DNA of 64,000 nucleotides, from NCBI RefSeq assembly GCF_004193775.1, contig NC_041008.1:3598958-3662957 (forward strand). Reading direction: 5' to 3'. The stretch comes from Glycine soja. Lineage: Eukaryota; Streptophyta; Magnoliopsida; Fabales; Fabaceae. Below are positions 50,379-63,399 of the stretch, one piece after another. The first letter of the stretch is position 1, and each line of letters opens with the position of its first letter. The translations under genes were made by a program, and so were the position numbers. Below the pieces are notes generated by a model. It saw only the letters and a program-made list of their open reading frames with translations. It did no database searches and was not told the origin of the DNA.

Positions 50379-50663
50379 TCACCTTGTGTTATCGTGCCAA
50401 TTGATACTCAAATATGTAAAATGGAAACAAAGTGATATATGAATTATTATCTGTTTCGGATGACCAAATAACTTCAGATAATTGCGTATAAAACGCCACT
50501 TAAGTTGGCCATATACTTTCTCTAGGTCTAGCTTTAATAATAATAAACCCTTCTTTCCCCTACTATGAATTAGAGAATAAATGGTTTCTACAATAGCAAT
50601 GATGTCATCCATAGTATTTCTGTGTTGAATAAAACTACTTTTGAGCATGATTAGGCCACACAA
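50379..50663 (-). pseudogene. LINE (L1-type) reverse-transcriptase fragment
   Basis: A 94-codon frame containing SSFIQHRNTMDDIIAIVETI, then GKKGLLLLKLDLEKVYGQLK WRFIRNYL in continuation. This matches the plant LINE reverse-transcriptase region usually seen as Q..FIPGR...DNI...E..H....KK...LK.D..KAYD...W.F. The Tyr-Asp of the KAYD block is replaced (KVYG), and both ends are missing, so it is a dead fragment. Confidence 0.75.
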
Positions 50664-53620
50664 GCTAATGGATCAAATTTTTTATTTAGACTATAATGAA
50701 TGGATTTAAAACAATACATTAATCTATTTACGATCTATTAAAATTTCATTGAAAAAGAAGCCAACCCATCCCTGATTTATTTAATAAAGTTCCATCCATT
50801 AACATTTTCTTATGGATGGTTATTCAATTCATCCAAAAAAAATTTAAAAATATAAATAAATGTTTTTTAATGATTATTTCAAAAATACTCTATCTTTCAA
50901 TACAAAAAAAGTACTCTATCTTTTTTATCCACAAAATAATTTGTAAAATAAAATTTATAAATTAGTTATTTTTAAATTTAAACTATTCCGAGTAAGTCAT
51001 AAAAGTATATAAAATTAACTATTCTATAAATTTCTAGTATTTAAATGACATTTTAAAAATTCAGTATAATTTTTTAGTTAAATTAACTATTAAAATATAA
51101 CAAAAATTTATTATTAAAAGTCAATAATTCAGGTGATTATTGGTTGACAAACAAAGACAATAACGATCATTTGAAGAGATATCACACTCAAATTATTATC
51201 TACAGAAGATAATATTTTTTCAAGATCATATTTGTTATTTATTAGAAATAATTCTATTCAAGTGAAATAAAATCAATATAAATGATAAAACTTTTTTTTT
51301 CAAATATTTAACACGTACTTACAAAATTTTTATCCTATGTTATATTTCTTCATTCCCTTTCCTATTTTCTCATCATTTTTTACGCATTAGAGATTTTTTC
51401 TTTTTTTTATATATGTGAAATTTTTGTATCCATAAATATTAATTTATTAATTTTATTAAAAATACTAGTTAAAAAATTTAAACCTTGACCTTTATCTCTC
51501 CCTTCTCTCTTCACTCTTTCCAAAGTTTCAATCCTCCTCAATCGACTTTATATCTCCTTATCCTTATGTGAAAAACTAATTAAATAAAACAATTATATAC
51601 AATTCCCCTTTTTTCCCCGAAGGTAAAACATGAATATAAAATGGCTCTTTTCTTTTGCTATTGTCATTGTTTTTCTAAGAATATTTGACTTGGGAAAGGT
51701 GTGAACGACTACTGGACTTACGGTTTAAGCTAAATAATTTATCATTTTCACACAATAATTGGCATTGGTCGGTACGTACATAATTGAAGGTATGCTAAAC
51801 GTGCCTAATAAATTTGTCATAAATGTTTATTCGTTGAACAATTAACCGTTCAACTAAACTATTTCTTCAATAAATAAGGCTTTTCCTATAGTATTCTTTT
51901 ATGCTTAAAATGTGAATCAACGTTGTTAAGTTTGAGTCACATTAAATATGAATTACATTTAGGCTAGTTGATCCACACATTAACAAAGGATTGAGTTTAA
52001 GTCATTTAATAAAATAATGACTTAATAAAATAATTATATACATATATATATATATATATATTATAAAAAATATTTATTGTAAAAAACATAAAAGAATATC
52101 ACAAAGTTATAATTTTGGGCATCCTAATAATTTTAATTTCTTAACTAATGTCTTGAGGATAAGAGTATAAATGAGCTGAAAATAGGTGTTCAAATTTAAC
52201 TCACTTATTTAAATGAATTTAACTAAAAGTTTGTCCTTGAATTTGTTTAAAAAACTAAAACTTAAGCTTGATTTGATTTAGTTTGTTTCATTCATTTATA
52301 ACATTATTTTTTAATTTGCAAAAAAAAAATCTTCAATTATTTAACTTAATCAATTTAGCATTTAATAAAACATGTTAATACAAGATAATAACCTAAAAAA
52401 AACAAGTGATATGATATTGTGAGACTTATGTATTTTTATTATGGTGCATAAATTAATGAGCTATTAATGTCGATCTTTGAAAGTTTAGGCTTAACTTATT
52501 TAAATAATGAGTTTAGTCTTAAGTTAAATTTACTTATTTAATTAAAAAATCGAACATTTAATAAATCAAGTTCGATTAGCTTACTAATAAGTTGATTCAT
52601 TGACACTCCTACCTAAAAGTCTTATTAGTAGTTGTCTATATATATTTGTGAGTTTATTGAAATAGCTCAAAATAGTAATAACTTTCAAATGAACACCAAC
52701 ATTATGTGTTTAATAAAAGGAAAAAAAGTGAGATAATAAAAAAACAATAAAAATAATGCTACTTATTTGCAGTTAAATAGATAATAAAGGATAATATTAT
52801 TATATACTAATTATAACTTCAATTGTAAATGGTTGCATGATTTAAATATAATATTCTTGCTCTCGTATAAAAATATTTCTCACACTAGTTACATCTCTTT
52901 CTTTCTCTTTCTATATGATTGGGTGTTTTTGGTTTAGATGATGAAAATTTTTTAAAAAAAAATAGAAAGTGAAGATTTTTTTTTTGAATTAAAATAAAAT
53001 ATAAGAGATATAAGACTTATCAAAACTCACATAATTTCTTCTCTGTTTATTATCTTTTCTCCTCAATTAAACACATCCTTCATTTTTGTTTTTAAGTAAG
53101 ATGGGACACAAAACAATTAGACAAGGTATTGAAGTGATTGAGTTTAACTTCTCAACAAAATAATTATATATGTCAATTTATTAAAATTACTTAAAAATAG
53201 TAATTATTTTGAAAAAAAAAACACTAGCATTATGTTTAAGTAATAAAAAAGAGGGATAACAGACAAAAAAGGAAAAATATACAAATAATGCTACATTTTT
53301 GTAGTTAAATAGATAATAAATAATAAAAAATCAATGTAGTATTAAAAAATAAATTTATATTTTTTTCTTTACTTCCTTCCATCCAAATAAACAAACTTTT
53401 AACACGGTTATTTAAAGAAAATGTTGCTTTATTATATTTAGGATCCGTCTGTTTCAGTAAAAGAAAGTGAAAAATGAAATTAAAGATGATAAAATAAGAT
53501 AAAATTTATATTTTTATATTTTATTTTAATTTAAAATATTTATCCTCACTTTTATTTTATTTATCTTTTCCTCTATATGTGGTGGATGCACGATGATGAG
53601 AAAGAAGAGAAAGAGTCTCG
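50664..53620. other. AT-rich spacer, no gene seen
   Basis: Long A/T-rich tracts, a short AT dinucleotide run near 52040, and repeated low-complexity phrases. No supported feature. Confidence 0.5.
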
Positions 53621-53633
53621 AGGGTTTTAATAA

Positions 53634-53787
53634 ACGTGGCCAGATCTTTCAACGTAATTGTCGACAGCTGGCATAATGACGTGGCGCTACATGGACATCT
53701 CATCTTATACCACGTGATGTTTACGTCTTCACCCGACAACCACGTGTCTTTTCTCTCATTCCTATCCCCACTCGCCACACGCGCGTG
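53634..53787. promoter_or_regulatory. Orphan cluster of ABRE / G-box elements
   Basis: Within about 155 bp: ACGTGGC (53634-53640), TGACGTGGC (53677-53685), CACGTG (53711-53716), CACGTG (53741-53746) and the palindrome CACGCGCGTG (53778-53787), plus ACGT at about 53723. The block is GC-richer than its flanks. Several ABREs together normally confer ABA/drought response, but no gene was recognised within several kb on either side. It may be a detached promoter or drive an unrecognised transcript. Confidence 0.5.
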
Positions 53788-53799
53788 AGATTCCACCTT

Positions 53800-56700
53800 C
53801 CTAATTAATTTCTTTCATGATGCAAACTAGTAACAGATCTTCAAATAAAAAAAAATACTAGATTTTGATATAATAGGGTCTTCAAAGGTTGGATTGGATC
53901 GATAGTTAAATTTATTATTTAATCTAATTAAAATTTTACGGGTTAAATTGAATTGGCTTGTATAATTTTTTTATAAATCAATTCGAATCAATCCAATCAT
54001 AAATAAGTTAGATTAATGTGATTTAAATATTTTTTAAAAATATTTCTTTTAAAATAATAATTTATTTATGTCTAAAGTTTTATAATTATATAAAAACTAA
54101 ATATATTTAAAAGAAATTAAATTATGATAATATTTGATTAATAAAATTAATGATTTTAATACTAATATAATATTTTTATTTTAAATAATAATAAAATATT
54201 ATATTAACATAAGAAAAATAAAAAAATAAGACAAAAATAAAAATAATAACTTAAAAAATAAAAATATGAATGATTTAATTTAATAATTTAATAAATTATA
54301 TGAACTAAAAATTAGTTGAATCAAGTTTAAAAATATATAATTTATTATTCAATTCATTTATGATGAGATCAATTGAATTATTTCATATTCTATCCAAACA
54401 CTTGAAAAAAATCAAACTATTATAATTGAGTCGATGTCAAAAAAAATGGAGAAGTAAATACTCCTAAATTGTATACTTTTGAAACACCTTTATCCCATTT
54501 TCATAGTTAGTGTGAGAACAGTTATAAACTTAATTAAGTGAGTCAATGTGTTCTTTGTCTTCCATTTCTTTGATGATGTAAACCAAAGAAATTGCATGAA
54601 ATTGTCTCACTCTTGGTTGTTTCAGAACTCAATAATTATTAATTAAAGCTTGATCGGCGCATAGGTTAAGTTAACTGAAACACCTTTTAATTTGGTAAGC
54701 TTTAACCATCACAAACATACATAGCAAACGTACTTTTCAAATTTTAAAAAATTTCCATAGAATTTTCTCTAAAAATCAACATGTCCAAAATAACAAATAT
54801 CTATCAGATAAGTTAACCAAAATCCATTGAACTTCACATATATATCAAATCAAACGATATTCGTTCATAGGATATTATATGATATAGTATAACTTAAAAT
54901 ATATATTTAGTACAAAGTATTTATTTAGTACAACTTAAAATATATATCCAAGACTCCATACAATGGCATACTGTACGAGAATTAAAATTATTACTAATAC
55001 CAAAGAACCATCAAACAATAGGCCTGCGAAAAAAGGAAAAATATTTGTGGCATGGAACGATCTAAATATGTTAGCAACGTACTACCTTTTTTTTTTTTTT
55101 TTACAGAAAGCAACGTACTACTTAGTTATTTTAATTTTTTCATACTCAATAACAAATAAGTTAAAAAAATTAATAGAATTTACTCAAATGGTTTTAATAT
55201 ATAATTTGTGCATATAAATCAAATAATTTTCAAATTACCTATATCAAAAGAGATACTTTTGTCACCCGTAAATGCTTATATGTATGTTAAAAATCACTGT
55301 ATAAATGATATATATCAGTGCCTAAAAAAATTTGCTTTCAAAAGCTCTTAACTTTTCTATTTAAGATTTGATTTCCAATTATGTGTGCAGAAAATACTTT
55401 ACTGAGAGAGTTACTCATGATCTTTCTATAGATTAATTAATCTTCTACTATCAGTTAAAGATACCTTTAGTCATGCCTGAAAAGAAATTAAAAAATAAAA
55501 CAAAACAAATTAAATTCAAGTTAAAATTGTAATAAAAAACTATTAGATTTTTAAAAGTAAAACATGTTTAAGCCATTAGGTTAATGATATTCACTAATCA
55601 GTGATGTATAATCATTGGTGTAATATAAGTTTTATATAAAACTTAATTTGTAAATAAAACTATTAATGATTTGGTCAGTTTAATATAAAAAATTTTCTTG
55701 GTCACCTTGCCAGATCGGTGTGTTGTTCTAAGTTGATTTTGTTTATTAGTTCATTTTTTTTAATTTACATTTCCTATGATTATAATGTAATCATGCTTGA
55801 AAATTCCAATCATGTTTAATTTTGAACGTAAAAGAAGAAAAACAAAAAAACCTATGTGTGCGGCCCAATGTTTGGGTACTATGTTAAAACAATTTACTCG
55901 GTTCAATTAATTGAATCAGCTATTTGGTTTTCTTTATTGTTGTCTTGTACTGTACATTTAGAAAAGTAGGTTTGTATGTATAATAATTGTATATGAGATC
56001 TTCTTGTTCACGTTGCTCTCATTCGTTCTTTGGCTTCTTCAGCTTCAGGTGACATTGTCCACGTTTGACATGACCCAAAATCAACATATACACTGCAGCA
56101 TAGAGCTAATCAATAGAGAGAGAGAGTGGCAATTATTGAGAACGTGGAAAGACAAAGGCAAAGGGAGGGCGTAACATGTCAAAACAAAGCTTTTCATCGA
56201 TTCTTTTTAATTATACAATAATAATAATTGACGGGTGGATGATATATTCTTGAATTTTAGATGAGAGTTGAGAGTGAAAAGCAATATATAAATTATCAAT
56301 TCAATTATTACGCGGCACTACTATTCAATAGACACAAAAAAGGATTCAAGCTCATTCATTACCACTTACATACTTTTCCACTAGTACCTATACTATTCCT
56401 TTCTTTATGCATGCAACTCTATGAATTAATTATATTATATCATTTTAGCCACCGTAAAGTGAAATCCATGTCTTTATCACCGATATGGATATATGGCAAC
56501 AAATCAAAGCCGCCGCTGCATTTCCCCTCCTTAGCATCTTATCCCAATTCCCAAATAGCCAAAACCCTATAATACTTGTCAAGTTTACCAACAAAATAGT
56601 ACTTTGTTTTTTAAGGAATTTGCCACATGAGGGTGGAACTGAGGCAGCAATTGCTTCTTCCTTTTCTTTTTTAAATATTCATTGCAATTGTTTGGCCTAA

Positions 56701-58020
56701 TTTTATGATGTAGATAAGGGAGAACTTTGCAAATCACAGTCTTATTGAATCCATTATTGAAAAAATTCCTTTATCTTTGCTCTAGACCAAGTCCTAAGCA
56801 AACCCAACTTAACTAGTTGGTTTAAATTAATTGGTTAAATAAATTATGTAAATTATTGTAAATTTTTTAATAGTCGACTTCAATTTTTACGAATAATAAA
56901 AAAATATATCCAACTTAATGGACTTGATCAATATATTTTTAGCAACATGCACAAAATTGTAGAAGACTACATAATTTGACTTATTATTAGTCTACATCCA
57001 CATCTTATGTCAAATTGTTTGATAAATTTGTTTAAACTTATCTTGCAAAGAAGAGTATAATAGCATCATTCATGAAGTAACATTTTCCTAGAAAAGTCAT
57101 GTGTATTTCCTGTTATATTAGATGTATATTCATTGTCACATCAAATTTTCACGAAAAATCATTGAACAATCTCTAATCGGCAATCTTAACCAAAATAATT
57201 GACATCTAATAATTTCTCTTAGGCCATATCAAGATATAATTGTAATTAGCTAGCAATGCTAAAGTTAATTACCACACACTTAAGGTGAATCACCTTTTCC
57301 TGCAATCCTCACACAATTATGATATAACGTTCCATTAATTGCACTTAATATTCGGTAACCAATATTGCTGGTTTTCTGCCATTAATCACATGTATACGGG
57401 TTTTGGACCCCCTTTGTACCCACATATATATAATTTATACTAATTTTGTTGATTAAAAAAAAATAGTATGTTACGAGTGTTTTTTTTTTTTTTTTTTCCC
57501 TCCTCCCTTTTTAGCACCTTTATTTTATTACTTCTACACTACTATTATAAGAACTCATCTAGAATTCAGTTTAGCATGAGTTCAATAAGATTAATCTTTT
57601 TTTTTCTTTCTTTTGTACATGAATAATATCCCGAATACTTATCTATATTGTATCAGAGCTTTCAAGCTTCGTTGTGCACTTATGGCAATAAACTCGTGTT
57701 GTGCATTTTGGAAGTCCAAGTTAATTCTACTTTTTTTTCAGGAAAAATAAATTCTACATTACTTCTATCTCTCAATCGTTATTTTTAACTGTTCTCGGGT
57801 TAAATAATTAAATATGTATCAAATCAAGTAGTAGCAAGAAATTAATTAAAAATGTTATTTAAAGTGAGATACAATATACAGTATAATAGTAGCTTACAAA
57901 ATTTAGAGATAATAATGACCCATCTTTATTAAGAAGTTAGGATCGAGCATCATTGTTGTATCTCATTGTAACAACTTTTAATATTATAAATAAGATGGGA
58001 CATGTTAGACATTTAAATTT
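53800..58020. other. AT-rich spacer, no gene seen
   Basis: Low-complexity sequence. Frames at 54963-55217, 56261-56572 and 56485-56700 have no recognised domain. Confidence 0.5.
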
Positions 58021-58838
58021 GGATAAATAATAATTTTTATTTTTAAATGTGTAGAACGCTAACAAATTTATCCTTAAATATGAAAATTCAAATTTTAGTT
58101 TCTAAAAGTAAAAAAAGTGTGATAAATCCATCTATTTGTCAATTTCCACCTGTTATGGTTAATGAAAGAACTTATGGGATACATTTGGGAACAAATTTAT
58201 CAATGTTGTACACATTCAAGATAAAAATGACTATTTATTCAAAATATAATTTAATCTTCATCTTTTTCATTTTTTAATTATTACAAACATAATATTACAA
58301 TAAACACTTAAAAAGAAAAACAAGCATAAATTAGAATAAACATAATAAAAAACAAAATATTGATTAATAAACATAACATATCTATTGCTCAGAAATTTTT
58401 ATTGTAAAAACATTAGGTAGTGAAAAAATTAAGTTAGGTCTCATTTTTTTAAGGATTAATTTAATGGTTGTGTATTTTTGTTTGAGTTTCGGTAAGGTAT
58501 TGTCACATTAAATTTTTTAGAATAATAGATAGATTATGCTTATTATTATTATGTTTCTTCTAGTTTATTTTTATTTTTTTTTATTTTTTTAAGTGTTTAT
58601 TATAATGTTATACTTGTAACGATTAAAAAAAAGAGAAAGACAAATATTAAATTATATTATGGATAGATTGACATTTTTGTCACTAAGTGAGTAGATGACA
58701 AATTCGTCTATGAATGTATCACATAGGTTCTTTCATGTATTTTTTTCACTTTCAAGGAATAAAATTTGAATTTCCATCTTTCGACAACAAATTTATGAAT
58801 GCTCTATACGTTTAAGGACAAAAATAACTATTTATCTT
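58021..58838. repeat. Large inverted repeat (foldback), arms about 330-370 bp
   Basis: The left arm starts ggataaataataatttttat (58021), and the reverse complement of the right arm starts agataaatagttatttttgt (from 58838). Matching phrases continue in the same order through both arms: aattcaaattttagtt / aattcaaattttattc, gaaagaacttatgggataca / gaaagaacctatgtgataca, atataatttaat, acaataaacacttaaaaa / ataataaacacttaaaaa, aataaacataata. The arms meet near 58390-58510. Sequence identity is moderate, so it is an older element. Confidence 0.75.
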
Positions 58839-59819
58839 TTATATGATACAAACTTTTTTTTTTTTTATTGCGGGAGTACCTTAAAAGTGTCTTTTTTCTA
58901 AGTACTAATTTCTCTCGATTTATAGTTAAACGAGATTCTATATTCATTTATTGTTGCGTGTATTAAGTTTTATTTAAAGTTTAAACTTTTTTTTCATCAA
59001 ATTCAAGATCATTAATCACATTAAAATAGTCCCTTCAGTATACGTGTGGTTATTATTATTTGATCTATACCTGGTAATGAAAAAAAAAATATTTTTGAGG
59101 ATAGGTATAGCTAGAGTGATAAACAGGGGAAAGGGACTTGTGTAAAATTATTGGAGAGACATATGTAACCAGCAAGTTATGTAAAGTTTGTTGTTCGTGT
59201 TCTTTAAACGGTTGCTTTTACTCATCCCATTGTGGAGGGTTTCTTGTGATGCTTACAAGTTATAACCACAACGCTTCCGGGGCCAAACTAGTAATTTACT
59301 TGGTGATTTGATGAGTATAATTTACATTTTAAGTAAAATATTTGATGAATTATTGTCAAAAATATATGATGAATATAAGTTATACATGATTACATTTACT
59401 TGAAACATAAATATAATAAAATTTATATTTTATAAGTAAAATATTTGATTAGATATTAATAAGTAGCCTACCCATACCTACTATATCATAAATAACACGT
59501 AGTAACTATTTTGAAGAACTCCAGATTACCAACTTACCATGATGACACCATAAGGAAAAAAAAAAGCTTACTATGATGACATGACATGGTGATAATTTCA
59601 CCATGACTAGTCATGCATTTTTTTTTTTTAAATCCTTTAGATGTCAATGTTTTCTTAAAAAAATGTTTATTTTATTTATTTTCTGATAATTATTTAGAAC
59701 AAAAATGTTTAATAAATAACTTTATAAATAATTTAATTAATAAATAAATTTATATAATTAAGTACGAAAAGAACTCTTTAGTCTAGACGACAACGTTTTG
59801 CAGCAGGCGAGCAACATTA
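58839..59819. other. AT-rich spacer
   Basis: No supported feature apart from the upstream flank of the mL43 pseudogene. Confidence 0.5.
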
Positions 59820-62403
59820 AGAAAACCCTTGTCAGATTGGTGAAGTAGAGAGGGAGAGCAGGGCACACAAGAATTTGTTGCTGCTTCTGAAATCTGTTGT
59901 GCGCAGGTGAGTGAGTGTGCATTCATATCATAGTGTTTGTTTCTGCCAATGATGATAACAATTGAATGTGTAGACTTTTTTTTTTATAATGAGTAATTGA
60001 ATGTGTAGACTTGAACTCAGGTTCATGGTTGTTAAGGTTGTTCGAGAACTTCAATGAAAATTAATTTCTGAATGCCAAGTTATTTTGGATGATCACCCTT
60101 CACATTAGGGGTTATAAGGTTGGTTTGATGATAAAAGGAGAAGGAGGGAGGGTGTGAAAGGTTGAGGGTTGGATTCTTTCTGCTGACAAAAAAACTAACA
60201 ATTAACAACTAATATTTACAGATAAAAAAGTTAACAATAACATTTGCGGATAAAAAAATTAACAACATTTTGAAATTTTAAGTAGTGTTTCATTCATTCA
60301 CATCATGTTTCTCTGGTACGCTAATTTGATGTGAGTTGTAGATGTTTGGTATTGTGTGGAGACTCGTATTTTCAATCTGTCATGTGGTGGTTTATTGTGC
60401 AGTGACAGTTTGGGATGGAAAAATGTAATGTGGTTTTGGTTGGTCTCATATGTCATGCAGTGGGGTGGGGTGCTCTTTAATTTGTATTGCCATTAGTATA
60501 TGTAAACTTAAGTTCATCTATAGGGGGTTAGACTTTATTCAAGGGGATTTAGCTTGCTTGACATATCTCGTGTAGGGTTTTAGCTTCTTTATAAATAAAA
60601 GTTTATTTAGCTGATATTGATAAAAAAAATAAAATCACATCATGTTTCTCTGAAGCCTTTTTTCTCCCCCTTTTTTAGGTTCACATGGCTTTGCGAGGGG
60701 TTTGGTAACTTCACAAGCTGATTGTTAGCTTTTGCGAATGGGGTGGAAGTAGCAGAGGTATAAGGTACAAATACAATTTCATCATATCTTCAAATTAATG
60801 TATCTTATGCTCATATTCATATTTATGTTCTTGGTAACAATAAAGTTTTTTTTCAGGTAGCTGGGGATTTTTTTTCTTCTGGATTCCTGCCTATATTTAT
60901 TTATTTGTAACATTGTAGTTAATCTCTGAGGATATGTTTTTTGATGGGATGGAGTAGAATAGTTCATAAATGATGTGGTCATCATGATTCATATATGATG
61001 ATATGTAATTTGATAACTGGATACTTGAAATTCCTTCCAGGACTTGGCAACTGAGATTTGATTACAGTCTTACATAATTATACATCTAATAAATTATAAT
61101 AACAAGGTTCAAATTAGACTTGTGTAATTGTGTTCTTTGAAATCGATGTTTTGTCTTTGTTTTTTATTTTGCATACCAGTAAAATTTAAGTCTTTGCATT
61201 CCTTGCCTTCACTCTGCTTGCTTCCGAGTCTAGAATCCTAGATAATAACTTTAACTGAATTTTATATTGAGCATCATCATTCTCCGCAGACTGGGAAAAT
61301 TTTTTGAATTACGTTTTTCAAATTTTTCCTTTCTTGTTTGGTGCTTTACAAATATCCTAGTCTTACAATTTTTTGTTTTGCCTTATTGGCTGTAACTACT
61401 GACACTTCATGCCAGTCATAGCCTTTCAACAATTAAGTTAGAAAAAGTTTTAAATCTACTCTACTTCTTGATAACCACATTTCTCCTTCTTCTTTTCTTT
61501 GCATTATACGTAGTATTAGTATTGAAGTCTAGGAATTAGTATTTTATGAACAAGTATCTTTTTCACGTTTTTTTCCTGCTTTGAATAGCAGATTCTTAAT
61601 TTAGTTTTAAATATTTGATAGGGCATTAATGGAGTCACATTTGCCAATGTTTAAGGAGAAGAATCATCAATTAGAGGTGGCTACTGAGCTCATTCGTGGT
61701 CAGCATCCTCATCTGAAGGGTTTTTACAGTAAGATTGTTGTGCTCACTTGTAACTTTGTGACTAATTTTTTTTCCATAGTTGTAATTGATGATTCTCCCA
61801 TGCAATGTTGTATGGGATTGAATATTGGCCTGTATAAAGCCAATAAGAAAATTAAGCTCAATGTTGCAAAGATGAGATTGTTAAAATGGATGAGTACATA
61901 CAAGACAAGATGGGATGATGAATGCTATAAAGAAAAAGTTGGAGTAACACCTATCGTGAAAAAGATGTTAGAATCTTTACTTAGGTAGTTTGAGCATATT
62001 TGAAAAAGGATCTCAAGAAACTCCCAGTAAGGAAAGTAGATTAGATAAAGGTACTTCAATGGTTAGAGGTTTGGGAAATCCAATAAAATACTATCGGGTA
62101 ACATTTAGAAGGATTACTTAAATGGTTTGTCATTAGCTATGATTTAGGATAGGACTTCATGGTGTTGTTTCATCCATATAGCTAACCTTCACACCTAGTG
62201 GGAAAATGCTTTTGTTGGTTCGATATTCTTCTATGAAATGCAGAGAACAAAAACCAGGGAGTAATATGCATGAAGAATATGGATCCAGAAGACTTACTAG
62301 GCTAAGGAATGCATTGGGAAGGAAGGTAGTAAAATTGAGGACAAGACATGTAACCAAACACCCTAGTGTGCAAGGTACTTGGACAGCTGCAGTGAAATAC
62401 TAA
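59820..62403 (+). pseudogene. MRPL43: Mitochondrial ribosomal protein mL43 (L51/S25/CI-B8 family) pseudogene
   Basis: Apparent 5' UTR exon to 59906 (donor gcgcag|gtgagt), then coding exons 60685-60764, 61622-61728 and 62244-62403. The recognisable protein begins MALRGVW, then SFCEWGGSSRGIR, then MESHLPMFKEKN, ELIRGQHPHLKGFY, KNKNQGVICMKNMDPEDLL and TRLRNALGRKVVKL to GTWTAAVKY. Two lesions break it: codon 8 is TAA (60706-60708; Gln is expected), and a frameshift near 62296 puts a stop at 62303-62305 if the frame is kept. Introns are retained, so it came from a DNA duplication, not a processed mRNA. Intron 2 holds a LINE fragment. The intact protein is a large-subunit mitoribosomal component; a working copy is presumably elsewhere. 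Confidence 0.8.
61795..62205 (+). mobile_element. LINE 3'-terminal fragment inside the mL43 pseudogene intron
   Basis: In shifting frames it reads LYGIEYWPV, then KLNVAKMRLLKWMS, EKVGVTPIVKKMLESLLR and finally DRTSWCCFIHIAN. These correspond in order to the C-terminal part of plant LINE polyproteins (LYG.ECWAVK, MSVAEMRMLRWM, EKVGVAPIVEKM.E.RLRWFGHV, DRTLWR..IHVADPT). Several stops and frameshifts show decay. It has the same orientation as the host pseudogene. The 119-codon frame at 61629 is an accidental fusion of mL43 exon 2 and this fragment. Confidence 0.75.
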
Positions 62404-63177
62404 GATGGAAGAAACAGGTGTATATATGAGTTCCCCTTGGTGTAATTCAAAAGATTTTTCTTCTACGGTGATTTGATCAACTTGTAAAACTATTGAGTGT
62501 AAGTGCTCATCTTGTCTGACAGTGGCAGAATTTTAAGTCATCGTTGTTTGCTTAAACACTTTATGTAATTTTTCAGCACATCCATCATTTGTTGCTCTAG
62601 TGATTTACAATCTCATAAAACTAATCATCCCAGAAGCTTAAAGCTATCATCAAAACATGTGAATGATTTTGTTGTAGATATCTAACGAGAAACTAAGTGA
62701 AACAATAGTAGTTTTCTCCAAAACTAATTAATTAGACAGCATCAGATAGTCCTTTGCCTTCTACTTCACATAGTTTCTGTTTCAGTGACTTTAACCTTGA
62801 AATAACTCAGTTGCGTGGAAAGATTAATATGAAAAGCAAGAAGGGAATTAGTGCTGAACATTAACATGCAGCAATTGCTATTGAGCTCAGCCCATTTACC
62901 CCTTCTCATACTTATTTTGGATGGATAATAAAGTGTGAAATTTTAACCCCTTTTTATAGTCATAGGGCTGCATTTATAGCTACTTGTTATGAGGCATTTC
63001 TCTTTTTCCAGTGTATTAAAAAATAAATCAAAGTAAAAAATGGCTTTATATTTCTGAAAAAGCTTGATGGATAGAACAATACTACATACAGGGGTGAGAT
63101 GTAATATATTAGCATCTTAAGATAAGGTGTAGGTTCAGCTCTCTCTCTAGCTACTTGTATGTTGACAGTGTTCAACT
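62404..63177. other. Spacer, no gene seen
   Basis: 3' flank of the pseudogene and unremarkable sequence. Confidence 0.5.
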
Positions 63178-63361
63178 TCAATATAGTTCTCTAAGATTAT
63201 AAGGCCCTGCAACCTTGTGATCTCCATTCCACGTCACCACATCAATTTGATGATAGGCTTTTCCCGTTGGATGAGCAGCATAAAAAATCAAGTATTCTTC
63301 AACATTGTCACACAATTTATATTCTTTCACTGTCCTCTTCCCTCCACAGCTTTGAAATCCT
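63178..63361 (-). CDS. Unrecognised exon-like ORF, possible last exon of a gene fragment
   Basis: A frame of about 60 codons follows a good splice acceptor (ctccttacag on the minus strand, ending at 63362) and ends at a stop at 63178-63180. It reads GFQSCGGKRTVKEYKLCDNV, then EEYLIFYAAHPTGKAYHQID, then VVTWNGDHKVAGPYNLRELY. The composition is balanced, with two Cys and several aromatic residues, unlike the low-complexity frames around it. I do not recognise the family. No upstream exon was found in the remaining 640 bp, so it could be the end of a gene continuing past the window or a detached duplicate. Confidence 0.3.
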
Positions 63362-63399
63362 CTGTAAGGAGTAAGGACGCCCACCCCAACATCCTATAT

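Noticed and set aside
53557..53796. 79-codon minus frame across the ABRE cluster
   Set aside because: No domain; the stretch looks regulatory and the frame is open by chance.
61629..61988. 119-codon ORF as a real gene
   Set aside because: Its first 33 codons or so are mL43 exon 2, and the rest runs through a splice donor into a decayed LINE fragment.
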